Below are positions 8,640 through 16,383 of a stretch of 46,252 nucleotides of DNA, piece by piece (the first letter of the stretch is position 1; each line of letters opens with the position of its first letter). This DNA is from CAVPRW01 sp046727435 [NCBI: bacterium] (GTDB lineage Bacteria; Tectomicrobia; Entotheonellia; J063), in the NCBI GenBank assembly GCA_046727435.1, contig JBKPCR010000145.1, positions 1 through 46,252 of the forward strand, written 5' to 3'. The notes beneath the pieces were generated by a model, which saw nothing but the letters and a program-made list of their open reading frames with translations, had not been told where the DNA came from and searched no databases. A program made the translations under genes and the position numbers.

Positions 8640-9803
8640 ATGACCTTGCTAGAGCTGATCAACGGCTATACGACCCTGCGCAAGGTCGCTGCGACCCACG
8701 GCGGCGAATACGCGGGCCCTTGTCCCTTCTGCGGCGGCCGGGACAGATTTCGTGTCTGGCCCGCCTCTGAGAAGCCCGGCTGGTGGTGCCGGCAATGCAA
8801 GCGCAAGGGTGATGCCATTCAATTCTTGCGCGACCGCGAGGGCTTGACGTTCCGCGAAGCCTCCGAACGCCTGGGGCAACCGCTGCCGGATGCGCCACGT
8901 CGCCGCCCGACGCCGAAGCCGCCACCGCTGGCCACACCCCCCAGCGAGACCTGGCAGGCACGGGCACGGGCATTCGTGGAGGCGTGCGAGCGGGCCCTGT
9001 GGTCGCCGGCGGGCACCGAGGTGCGGGCGTATGTGCACGGGCGTGGACTGAAGGACGACACGCTCCAGGCGGCGCACATCGGCTACCAGGAGGAAGGGCA
9101 GCATGAGCCCTGGGACCGGTGGGGCGTGGCGCCGGAACCCCAATACAAGGGGCTTTGGCTGCCCCGCGGTCTGATGTTTCCCTGGTGGAGCGGCGGGGCC
9201 CTATGGCGGGTGACGTTCCGGCGCCTCGCCCCGCTGGGTACGGCCATCTACGAGCTGGGCAAGGTGGACGGCGACAGCCACTTCATGGTGAAGGGCAGCG
9301 CCAACCTGCTCTACAACATCGACGGTGTGCAGCCGAATGCACCGGCGATGCTGGTCGAGGCACCACTGGACGCGCTGTCCATCATCCAGGAGGCCGGGGA
9401 CCTCATGGCCGTGGTGGCGGCGAGCACTGGATGGGGGCGGTTGGAGCGTTGGATGGGAAGGCTGGCGCTGGCGTCCGTGGTCCTGCTGAGCTTCGACGCC
9501 GACGACGCCGGGGAATCGGCCGCAGCTTGGTGGCGGAAGGCCCTGGGGGCGCCGGCGAAGCGTTGGCGGCCCTACTGGGATGACCCCAATGCCATGCTGA
9601 AAGAGGGCGCCGATGTCCGTACCTGGGTCCGCGAAGGCCTCGATCTTCAGCCGCAATGGTGGCGAGACGTGGCCCGCTGGCCAACTGGGCGACAAGAGTT
9701 GTGGATGGAGCGGGCCAGCATCATGGCGGTCGAGGGCGGGCTCTCGCGGGATGAGGCGGAACAGCAGGCCTTTGCTCTTCTGACCATGGAGGAGAGCAAG
9801 TAA
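8640..9803 (+). CDS. DnaG-like primase with CHC2 zinc finger and Toprim domain
   Basis: A 387-residue replication primase of the kind carried by phages, plasmids and integrative elements. Residues about 27-66 form the CHC2 zinc ribbon (CPFCGGRDRFRVWP then WWCRQCKRKGDAIQFL). The Toprim region follows: MLVEAPLDALSIIQ (the catalytic Glu strand) and VVLLSFDADDAGESAAAWW (the DxD strand). The C-terminal part lacks the DnaB-interaction domain of chromosomal DnaG and the protein is shorter than DnaG (about 580). Start ATG 8640 follows a GGGGGG-rich stretch. The iteron-like cluster lies just upstream; the ParB-like gene follows after 39 bases. It appears intact, unlike its helicase partner. Confidence 0.9.
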   Translation: MTLLELINGYTTLRKVAATHGGEYAGPCPFCGGRDRFRVWPASEKPGWWCRQCKRKGDAIQFLRDREGLTFREASERLGQPLPDAPRRRPTPKPPPLATPPSETWQARARAFVEACERALWSPAGTEVRAYVHGRGLKDDTLQAAHIGYQEEGQHEPWDRWGVAPEPQYKGLWLPRGLMFPWWSGGALWRVTFRRLAPLGTAIYELGKVDGDSHFMVKGSANLLYNIDGVQPNAPAMLVEAPLDALSIIQEAGDLMAVVAASTGWGRLERWMGRLALASVVLLSFDADDAGESAAAWWRKALGAPAKRWRPYWDDPNAMLKEGADVRTWVREGLDLQPQWWRDVARWPTGRQELWMERASIMAVEGGLSRDEAEQQAFALLTMEESK

Positions 9804-9842
9804 ACGGTTTTCTACCATAGAACCGAGAGGAGGACCCCACAG

Positions 9843-10262
9843 ATGGCCCAAGGAGTGAAAGTCGATGAGGTCGTGTTCCAGAACATCGCCCGGCTCGCCC
9901 AGGAGGGGAAGACCGGCAATCAGATCGCCAAGGCGCTCGGGATCGCCCGGAGCACCGTGCAGCAGTGTCTTAAACGGCTGGGGGAGGACGCTGGGGCGAA
10001 CCATGGACAGGGCCGGGCCATCCCAGCACACGCTGAGCCCATGCCTGCACCCGCCGGCTCTGAGTCCTTGCCGGTCGCCCTCGTGATCGACCCCGAGTTC
10101 CGCAGCGTGATTCCCACGTTGACGGGAGAAGAGCGCGCGCAGTTAGCGCGGAGCCTGCGGGAAGAGGGCTGCCGCGACCCGCTGGTCGTCTGGCCCCAGC
10201 CTGTAGGGGCGCCGATCCTCGTCGATGGCCACAACGGAAACCCTGCGCCGGGGGAAGCGTAA
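9843..10262 (+). CDS. HTH plus ParB/Srx-like domain protein, C-terminally truncated
   Basis: 139 codons. Residues 1-45 make a Hin/resolvase-type helix-turn-helix (NQIAKALGIARSTVQQCLKR). Residues about 85-132 match the ParB/Srx N-terminal domain: FRSVIPTLTGEERAQLARSL, EEGCRDPLVVWPQPVGAPIL, VDGHNG. In the family the VDGHNRY motif sits mid-domain and 60 or more residues follow, but here the frame ends seven residues later. A frameshift right after DGHN would explain this: the overlapping +1 frame stays open. Start ATG 9843 has AGGAGG upstream. ParB-like proteins of elements act in partition or as nucleases/regulators; this copy may be inactive. Confidence 0.7.
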   Translation: MAQGVKVDEVVFQNIARLAQEGKTGNQIAKALGIARSTVQQCLKRLGEDAGANHGQGRAIPAHAEPMPAPAGSESLPVALVIDPEFRSVIPTLTGEERAQLARSLREEGCRDPLVVWPQPVGAPILVDGHNGNPAPGEA

Positions 10263-10599
10263 GATTCATGCCGTCTACCAGGGCTTGCGAGCCCCGCGTA
10301 GGTCCTCGAATGGGAAGGGGGTCTCCGCGGCCTCCGCCACGATGCCGGGAGCCCCGACGGCTAGGGAACCTGGCCTACGGCTACCCATGGCCGAGCGGCT
10401 GATCGAGCTGGCCGGCGCCATCCTCGGCGCACTGGACAACTGGCGCCAGCAGTACCCGCAGGACTCGGTGGTTGGTGCCTTCGCTTTGATGGAAAAACAC
10501 CTGCGCGAGCTGCAGGAGTACTTTCGCAAGAAGCAACAGGAAATGGCCGAGCGGTCCCCAGCGGTCGAGGTGACCGCTACCGCCACAACAGGTGAATGA
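10225..10599 (+). CDS. Hypothetical protein overlapping the ParB-like gene
   Basis: A 124-codon frame beginning inside the ParB-like gene in another frame. The second half (from Met at 10387) is helical and coiled-coil-like: MAERLIELAGAILGALDNWR then EKHLRELQEYFRKKQQEMAE. The first part (LRRGKRKIHAVYQGL) could be the displaced continuation of the ParB-like protein after a frameshift. No family recognised and no ribosome binding site at either start. Confidence 0.45.
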   Translation: MATTETLRRGKRKIHAVYQGLRAPRRSSNGKGVSAASATMPGAPTAREPGLRLPMAERLIELAGAILGALDNWRQQYPQDSVVGAFALMEKHLRELQEYFRKKQQEMAERSPAVEVTATATTGE

Positions 10600-11083
10600 G
10601 TCGGCCGGCATTCAGCAGGAGCAGCGACAAGCGCCATATGAAACGATTGACTGCTTGACCACCGTTCACGCGTGGGACCTGGCCAACGTCGCCTTGCATT
10701 TAGTCGACCACGGTGGGCAGTCGATCAACACCAAGACGGCTGTGGGACGCATGTTTTTGACCATGCTGGCTGGGTTCGCTGAGATGGAGAGGCGGCTCAT
10801 TTTTGAACGGATCGCCGCAGCCTTGCGGCACAAGAAGGGGCAGGGCCAGGTCTATGGTCCCGTACCCTACGGCTTCGACCGCGCGGGTAATCGCCTGGTC
10901 CCCAACGGCGCTGAGCAGAAGGTGATCCAGCAAATGCGGCGTTGGCGCCAGGCGGGCCGGACGCTGGCATGGATCGCCGACATGTTGAGCCGCCGAGGTA
11001 TCCCGGCCAAGCGCCGGGGTCAATGGAATCCCTACGGCGTGTCATACATCCTCAAAAACGCCTTACATCAGGAGGTGGCCTAG
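10592..11083 (+). pseudogene. Serine recombinase relic lacking the catalytic N-terminus
   Basis: 163 codons that begin in the middle of a large serine recombinase. Visible are the end of the resolvase domain with its long E helix (AVGRMFLTMLAGFAEMERRL, then IFERIAAALRHKKGQG) and the start of the Recombinase domain (VYGPVPYGFDRAGNRLVPNG to GQWNPYGVSYILKN). The roughly 80 N-terminal residues with the nucleophilic Ser (YxRVSxxxQ) are absent, as is any zinc ribbon or coiled coil. It cannot catalyse strand exchange. It overlaps the preceding ORF and ends one base before the excisionase-like gene. Confidence 0.75.
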
Positions 11084-11084
11084 C

Positions 11085-11453
11085 ATGGTTGAGCGCCTCA
11101 TCACCCCGGAAGACGCGGCTGATCGGTTGGCTGTCTCGAAGAACACCATCCTTGATTGGCTTCGATCGGGTCAGCTCAAGGGCGTCAAGGCGGGTCGGCT
11201 GTGGCGGCTCCGGGAACGTGACCTCGCGGAATTTTTGAAGGAGCCAGAGCCAGCCCACGAAGCACACCCAGTCGATGAGCCCATTCAGGCTGACGAGCCG
11301 GCGCTGGAGGAGGCGAACGAGTTGGAGATAGACGACGTGATTAACTGGGAACACTATGATGAATTGAAGAGGCAAGGGCTCTCGCGGCGGGCCATCGCCC
11401 GCGAGATGCGGATCGCCGAGACCACGCTGCGGCGGCTGGAGAAGCGCCGGTGA
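11085..11453 (+). CDS. Excisionase-like (MerR/Xis-type) DNA-binding protein with a second HTH
   Basis: 122 residues. Residues 5-50 are the excisionase-family winged helix-turn-helix: ITPEDAADRLAVSKNTILDW, LRSGQLKGVKAGRLWRLRER. An acidic linker (EPEPAHEAHPVDEPIQADEP) leads to a second helix-turn-helix at 87-120 (LKRQGLSRRAIAREMRIAET). Proteins of this family bend DNA as recombination directionality factors or act as regulators. The AGGAGG of its ribosome binding site lies inside the end of the recombinase relic. Being next to two serine-recombinase relics fits a former integration/excision module. Confidence 0.8.
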   Translation: MVERLITPEDAADRLAVSKNTILDWLRSGQLKGVKAGRLWRLRERDLAEFLKEPEPAHEAHPVDEPIQADEPALEEANELEIDDVINWEHYDELKRQGLSRRAIAREMRIAETTLRRLEKRR

Positions 11454-11556
11454 ATGGCGGAAATCAAGCACCGGGTGACCGTCCGCGGGTAGAACGCGAG
11501 CGTGCTCGTACAAGAGGCCCTGGTGCGGCGGCCGGAGGAGGAGGAATGAACAGAAC

Positions 11557-12033
11557 ATGAGAGCCGTCACCATAGATACCAATGTGGCTCACCGCGCTGA
11601 CTTGATCGAAGCTGCTCAGCGTAGCGGCTTTGAAGTTTCTGTTGTCTCGGTGACCGACCGCGAACTAAGTTCATCTGACATTCGCCCTAGCGTAAACAGT
11701 CAAGTTCCGGAAATGCTCATCCTTGATGAAGGTCAGCTCGACCATGCTGTCGTCCCCTCGGAGGAGGAGTCGGCTCTACTGACGCAAACGCTCAGAATTA
11801 TCTGTAACGGCTCTTTTCCTGGGCTGGACTCATACGATCATTTTTCACCCGGCCAGAGGCGCCAGCTTCGAGATGCGATAATACTTCTCGCCCACGTCCG
11901 CGAGCGACGTCACATCTTTGTCTCAGACGACAGAAAGGCCTTTCTCCGCGAGGGGCGCCGGGAAAAACTTGAGCACTTACTCAGTACTCGCATTATGACT
12001 TCCTCTGAATTTTTGTCGCTCCTCGCAACATGA
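11557..12033 (+). CDS. PIN-like domain protein (putative nuclease)
   Basis: 158 residues. The start VTIDTNVAHRADLIEAA gives the first PIN-domain Asp with its Asn, and near the end RDAIILLAHVRERRHIFVSD, DRKAF supplies the later acidic residues typical of PIN folds. PIN proteins are Mg-dependent ribonucleases, often VapC toxins, but no antitoxin gene is adjacent, so a toxin role is not supported. A long GGAGGAGGAGG purine run lies about eleven bases upstream of ATG 11557. Codon use is less GC-rich than the neighbours, suggesting separate acquisition. Confidence 0.6.
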   Translation: MRAVTIDTNVAHRADLIEAAQRSGFEVSVVSVTDRELSSSDIRPSVNSQVPEMLILDEGQLDHAVVPSEEESALLTQTLRIICNGSFPGLDSYDHFSPGQRRQLRDAIILLAHVRERRHIFVSDDRKAFLREGRREKLEHLLSTRIMTSSEFLSLLAT

Positions 12034-12045
12034 GAGGAGAGGAAC

Positions 12046-12204
12046 ATGCGTAGTTGGTTCATCATCGTCGGCTTGGTCGGCCTGTTGGGACTCACCAGCC
12101 CCAGCCTGGCCGCGGCATTGAACTGTACGACCTCCGTGACTCCATGCACATACGGCTCTACCGCCAGGAGATTGAACGCGCCGCCGATGAGATTGAGCTG
12201 CTGA
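12046..12204 (+). pseudogene. Orphan signal-peptide start fused onto recombinase DNA
   Basis: ATG 12046 with GAGGAGAGGA directly upstream opens a 52-codon frame that begins with a textbook Sec signal: MRSWFIIVGLVGLLGLTSPS then LAAA. After about codon 25 the DNA continues as serine-recombinase sequence in a different frame, so the rest of this ORF (TYGSTARRLNAPP) is out-of-frame read-through. It looks like the 5' end of a secreted-protein gene joined by recombination to a truncated recombinase near 12115. Its original gene is unknown. Confidence 0.5.
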
Positions 12205-13772
12205 AGATGCGCCTTGGGGGTCCCAAACGGCAGAAGGCGCTGTCTGGTCGGTTCGATGGTCGCAGCGTCGCTCCAGGCTACCTGGTTGATCACCATGCGC
12301 AGAGCGAGACGTATGAGCGCTATGTAATCTATCCCCCACATGCCGAGGTGGTCCGGCTGATGTTCCAAGCCGTGCTGGCCACCGGAACCCCTACCCGAGC
12401 GGCGCGCTGGCTACGCGACCGTGGCATCATCGTGCCGAACTTCGGCCCCGACGTTGCCCTCGAAGATGTCCAGCGTTCCAGCCTGGTGCGTCATACGCAT
12501 CGCCAACGCTGTCCAGGGGGCTTTCTCATCACGCCCTCCCTGGTGCAGTCCGTGGCGACCAACCCGGTGTATCTGGGCTGGTGGTTGGTAGAAGGCCGCC
12601 TGGTGCACACCGACAACCACCCTGCCATCATCGAGGAGGAAACGTTTGTGCTCACCCAGCAAGTCCTCTCGGACCACGGTCGTCGTCCCACCTCCCGAGG
12701 TGGGGTGAGAAGCGCCGACCCCCAACTGCTGAGTGGCCTGCTCTGGTGCGCGCGGCATGATGTCCCACGGCGTATGACGGCGGCCCGTGTGAGACCGGGT
12801 GGGCGCTACCTCTGCGACGACAGCTACGCGCATGGCCAAACTGACTACTGCTGTACCCTCCTGGATGCGCGCATCCTCGATGAGCCCATCACCGACGTGG
12901 TCTTGCGTCAGTGCCAGTTCATCGAACATGCCGAGGCCGTGCTGGCCCAGCTGGACACCGAGTATGACACAGTCCGCGACGATGCCCGGCGGCGTCAGCA
13001 TGAGCGGCGCCAGCTGCAGCACGAGATTGAGACGCTGCAGCAGAACCTCGCGCTGACCCGGACGCCAGAGCAGGTCACCATGATCTTCGAGCAGATCGAC
13101 CGGCGGCGGCAACGCCTCCAGGATCTCTCGGAGCTGAACCCGCCCGCGCCCGGACGCGTGCTCACGGCCGCCCAGGTGGCCACGGTCTGGGCCTTTTTGG
13201 CTGATCTCCGCACCGGCTGGGATCAGCAGCCCGCGTCGCTGCGTCATGAGTTTTTGCGTCTGATCCTGGATCGGGTGCTGGTGAACGCCGAGGGTGATGC
13301 CGTCGAGGCGATCGCCGCATGGCGATCGGGCGTGGAACAGCACCTGTGGATCGAGCGACCCCTGCGTCAACGCGGGGGCAAGGAGCGCTGGACCGAGGCG
13401 GACCATGCGTGGCTCCGGGAGCATTATGCCGCGTCGACGGTGCAGGAACTGGAGGCCCAGTTCCCTCGCCGCGGCTACCAGGCCATTCGGCGACAGGCGG
13501 AGACCTTCGGACTCAAACGCCCACCACGCGGCCGACCCAAGCCCAAGGGGGCGAGCTGGAGCACCGAGGAGCATGCCGTGCTGCAGGCGTATGCCGCCGG
13601 GGGGATGAGCACTGCTGAGCTGTGCGTTCAGCTGCCAGGACGCACCTGGGACGCCATCGCGTCACAAGGGCGCCTCTTAGGGCTTCGTTTGCGACGGCAA
13701 GCAGCGTATTATCGGCTCGTGCATGATACACGCGAAATTATAGATACAGAAGACTCTTCGAGGAGGGTGTAG
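12054..13772 (+). pseudogene. Large serine recombinase without catalytic domain, with tandem SANT/Myb-like tail
   Basis: The recognisable protein starts near 12118 (IELYDLRDSMHIRLYRQEIE); residues before it belong to other DNA. Present in order: linker helix, Recombinase domain (DGRSVAPGYLVDHH to PVYLGWWLVEGRLV), a degenerate zinc-ribbon region (LLSGLLWCARHD to YCC), a long coiled coil (RRRQHERRQLQHEIETLQQN) and a C-terminal part. The tail has two SANT/Myb-like repeats: RWTEADHAWLREHYAA to AIRRQAETFGLKRP, and SWSTEEHAVLQAYAAG to AIASQGRLLGLRLR. The N-terminal catalytic domain with the active Ser is missing, replaced by an unrelated signal-peptide start. No valid start codon with a ribosome binding site serves this frame. 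Confidence 0.8.
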
Positions 13773-14353
13773 TGACAATTGCCCGTACGTTGATGGGAAT
13801 CATGCTAATACCCACCCGACTATTTTGAAGGCTGTGCTTCCTCGCGCTTAAGGGCAACCCAAAAACCCGAAAAGAGTTTCACCTGACGCTCGCGAAACAC
13901 CTGCTTAGCCGACCATATCTCCTACAACCCGCCACGCACTCCGTTATGCCACCCAATGAAAGATGAAATTGCGCCGCTCTGATCCATGCTGTGGGAGATG
14001 CCGGCTGAGGTCAAAACCTTCCGCGATCCTAGGGAGGTCAAAACCTTCCGCGATCCTAGGCTGGCCGGGTTGTGCACATGGCTCTATGGCTGCTTACCCA
14101 GGAAGGAGCATATCATTGGGTCCATGTGCCAGAACTATGCGGCCGATGTGTTAATGCTGGCAACATATCATCAAGGCACGGACACGGGAGCTCCTTGTTC
14201 ACCCCTTTGCACAAGTGCTGGCCCCCTATCACGGTCTAAGGTGCTCACAGTTGCTTTTTGCATTGGGGCTATGCTTTACAGTAATTCAGGAACCGCGATA
14301 GGGAGTATCGCAGCGGTTAGAACCGCTGTTGAATGCTGGGAGGGTTGTCCAAT
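13773..14353. other. Non-coding region between element and PAP2 gene
   Basis: No convincing gene. It holds a 27-bp tandem duplication (listed separately) and, at 14297-14328, two adjacent hairpins: GCGATA/TATCGC arms, then CAGCGGTT-AG-AACCGCTG, a perfect eight-base palindrome about 25 bases before the PAP2 start. These could be a terminator/attenuator or an operator. A frame running through the tandem repeat (EVKTFRDPR twice) is not recognised. Confidence 0.4.
14007..14060. repeat. Perfect 27-bp tandem duplication
   Basis: Two identical copies (14007-14033 and 14034-14060) of a 27-base unit beginning GAGGTCAAAACC. The length is a multiple of three, so an open frame through it reads the nine residues EVKTFRDPR twice. 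Perfect identity means a recent duplication by slippage. Confidence 0.9.
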
Positions 14354-15094
14354 ATGTCAGTGCAGCGACACCATGAAAAGCAACACAGCCAGTGGCTTCA
14401 CCAGCTCTGGCGCATGACCCAAGACGAATTAGTCCAGGTGCTCCTGGTGGCGCTCGGGGTCGTCGCCGGGACGTGGATCTTTGTGGGGCTGGCGGGCGAG
14501 GTGCTTGAGGGTGACACCCAGGCGTTCGACCGCTGGCTCCTCCAAGCCATGCGGTCCCCGGAGGACCCTGCGTGGCCACGCGGGCCCCGCTGGCTAGTGG
14601 AAGTCGGCCGCGATGTCACGGCCTTTGGCAGCCCCGTGGTGGTCATCCTCCTGACCGCGGCAGTGCTAGGCTATTTGTGGCTCCAGCGGAGATACGGGGC
14701 GCTCTGGTTCGTGGTAGTGGCGACCGCTGGTGGAGGCCTGCTCGGCCGCCTGATGAAAGAGCTCTTTGCCCGGGAGCGTCCCGAGCCGCTGCCGTGCCTC
14801 TGGGTGAGCAGTCCCAGTTTCCCCAGCGGCCACGCTGTTCTGGCGGCGGTGGTGTATCTCACGCTGGGGATTCTGCTCGCTCGGCTCGAACCTAGGCTCC
14901 TGTTGAAGGTCTACTTCCTCGGGGTGATGATGGCGCTTGCCTGCCTGGTCGGCCTCAGTCGGGTCTATCTGGGCGTACATTATCCGACGGATGTGCTCGC
15001 CGGCTGGACAGTGGGTTTGGTCTGGGCCCTCCTCTGCTGGTTGGCCGCGCGGTATCTGCAGCGGCGTGGGGCTGTGGAAAGATCCCACGGATAA
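14354..15094 (+). CDS. PAP2-family membrane phosphatase
   Basis: A 246-residue integral membrane phosphatase of the type 2 phosphatidic acid phosphatase family, which removes phosphate from lipid phosphates such as undecaprenyl diphosphate. The three catalytic motifs are all present: KELFARERPEP, PSFPSGH (with the general His) and SRVYLGVHYPTD. Hydrophobic segments include VLLVALGVVAGTWIFVGLAG, VVVILLTAAVLGYLWL, ALWFVVVATAGGGLLG and WTVGLVWALLCWLAARYL. ATG 14354 is preferred over ATG 14333 because GGGAGGG lies between them. Monocistronic; convergent with the epoxide hydrolase gene. Confidence 0.9.
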   Translation: MSVQRHHEKQHSQWLHQLWRMTQDELVQVLLVALGVVAGTWIFVGLAGEVLEGDTQAFDRWLLQAMRSPEDPAWPRGPRWLVEVGRDVTAFGSPVVVILLTAAVLGYLWLQRRYGALWFVVVATAGGGLLGRLMKELFARERPEPLPCLWVSSPSFPSGHAVLAAVVYLTLGILLARLEPRLLLKVYFLGVMMALACLVGLSRVYLGVHYPTDVLAGWTVGLVWALLCWLAARYLQRRGAVERSHG

Positions 15095-15185
15095 AACGAT
15101 GGCCACGGGCGCTCCAAGAATGCACACGCTTCGGGCCAGTCGCTGGCGAGCAACATCGGTGTAGCAGGATGGACCAGACCGCACC

Positions 15186-16340
15186 TCAATTTCTCAAAGG
15201 GCGAAAGAAGGCCCGGATGTCATTAGCCAGCAACTCCGGCTCCTCGAGCGCGGCGAAATGGCCGCCGCGAGGCATCTCGGTCCAGCGTTGGACATTGAAG
15301 GACCGCTCGCCCCACTCCCGGGGCGGCCGGCTGATCTCCTTGGGGAAGGCGGCCATGGCCGATGGTACGACAATGCGCTCGCCCTGTTGTAGGGTCCACG
15401 GTTGGCGCGCAGTCTCATAGTACAGCCGAGTGGATGAATTGATGGTTTGGGTGACCCAATAGAGCGTAATAGTCGTGAGCAGCTCATCCTTGGTGAATCG
15501 GCTCTCGACCTCTCCGTGGCAGTCGCTCCAGGTCCGGTACTTTTCCACGATCCAGGCCGCCAGCCCCGCCGGCGAGTCATTGAGGCCATAGGACAGCGTT
15601 TGAGGTTTAGTGCCCTGGATGTGGGAGTAGCCTCCTTCAGCCTGCAACCAGGCCTCGCGCTGCTCCAAATACGTCTTTTCAGCCGCCGATAGGGCTCTCG
15701 ATCCAGGGCCAAGGTAAGGTGTCGGCCGGGTCATCGACGTGACGTGGATGCCCATCAGGTTGCGGGGATAGGCAAACCCCAGATAGGAGGTGACGCTGGC
15801 CCCCCAATCACCCCCTTGGGCGCCAAAGCGCTGATATCCCAGCCCCTCGGTCATCAGCTTAGCCAACAGGTCAGCGACCTTGAAGACATGCAAGCCACGC
15901 TGTGTGGGATGATCTGAGAAGCCGTAGCCGGGCATGGACGGCACCACGACGTCAAAGGCATCGGCGGGGTCGCCACCATGGCCGCCCGGGTCTGTGAGCA
16001 GCGGAATGATCTTGGACATCTCGAAGAATGATCCGGGCCAGCCATGCGTCATGATCAAGGGCATGGGATTGGGACCCTGGCCTTGCTCGTGGATGAAGTG
16101 TATTCCGAGCCCCTCAACGATGGTCCTATAGTGATGGAAGGCGTTGATCCGCCTTTCCTGCGCTTTCCAGTCGAAGCGGGTGCGCCAGTATTCTACCAAC
16201 TCCTGCACATAGCCCTGACTGGTGCCGTAGTCCCAGTCTGACCCAGGGACCTCGCCGGGCCACCGGGTCGCTTCCAGGCGGCGGTCCAGGTCATCCAGCA
16301 CGGCATCGGGAACCTCGATCGTCAATGGTATCTCGTCCAT
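15186..16340 (-). CDS. Epoxide hydrolase (EHN-domain alpha/beta hydrolase)
   Basis: 384 residues, full length for microsomal-type epoxide hydrolases, which open epoxides to diols through an Asp ester. The N-terminal EHN domain (residues 1-110) is followed by the alpha/beta hydrolase core: oxyanion loop HGWPGS at 99-104, nucleophile Asp178 in GGDWG, and the catalytic His at about 361 in GGHFAALEEPE. GYGFSD and WSDCHGEVE are family hallmarks. A GGGAGAGG ribosome binding site precedes ATG 16340. It lies on the same strand as the GMC oxidoreductase 43 bases upstream, so the two are probably co-transcribed with the SMP-30 gene in a small catabolic operon. Cytoplasmic; no signal peptide. Confidence 0.92.
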   Translation of the reverse strand: MDEIPLTIEVPDAVLDDLDRRLEATRWPGEVPGSDWDYGTSQGYVQELVEYWRTRFDWKAQERRINAFHHYRTIVEGLGIHFIHEQGQGPNPMPLIMTHGWPGSFFEMSKIIPLLTDPGGHGGDPADAFDVVVPSMPGYGFSDHPTQRGLHVFKVADLLAKLMTEGLGYQRFGAQGGDWGASVTSYLGFAYPRNLMGIHVTSMTRPTPYLGPGSRALSAAEKTYLEQREAWLQAEGGYSHIQGTKPQTLSYGLNDSPAGLAAWIVEKYRTWSDCHGEVESRFTKDELLTTITLYWVTQTINSSTRLYYETARQPWTLQQGERIVVPSAMAAFPKEISRPPREWGERSFNVQRWTEMPRGGHFAALEEPELLANDIRAFFRPLRN

Positions 16341-16383
16341 GCCTCTCCCTTCTGCCTCAATGGCTTCCTGTCATAGGCCAGCG

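Noticed and set aside
11557-12033. VapBC toxin-antitoxin locus
   Set aside because: The PIN-domain protein has no antitoxin gene upstream or downstream; the preceding gene is excisionase-like.
10592-13772. One recombinase gene split by insertion of the excisionase and PIN genes
   Set aside because: Both fragments contain the start of the Recombinase domain, so they come from two different recombinases.
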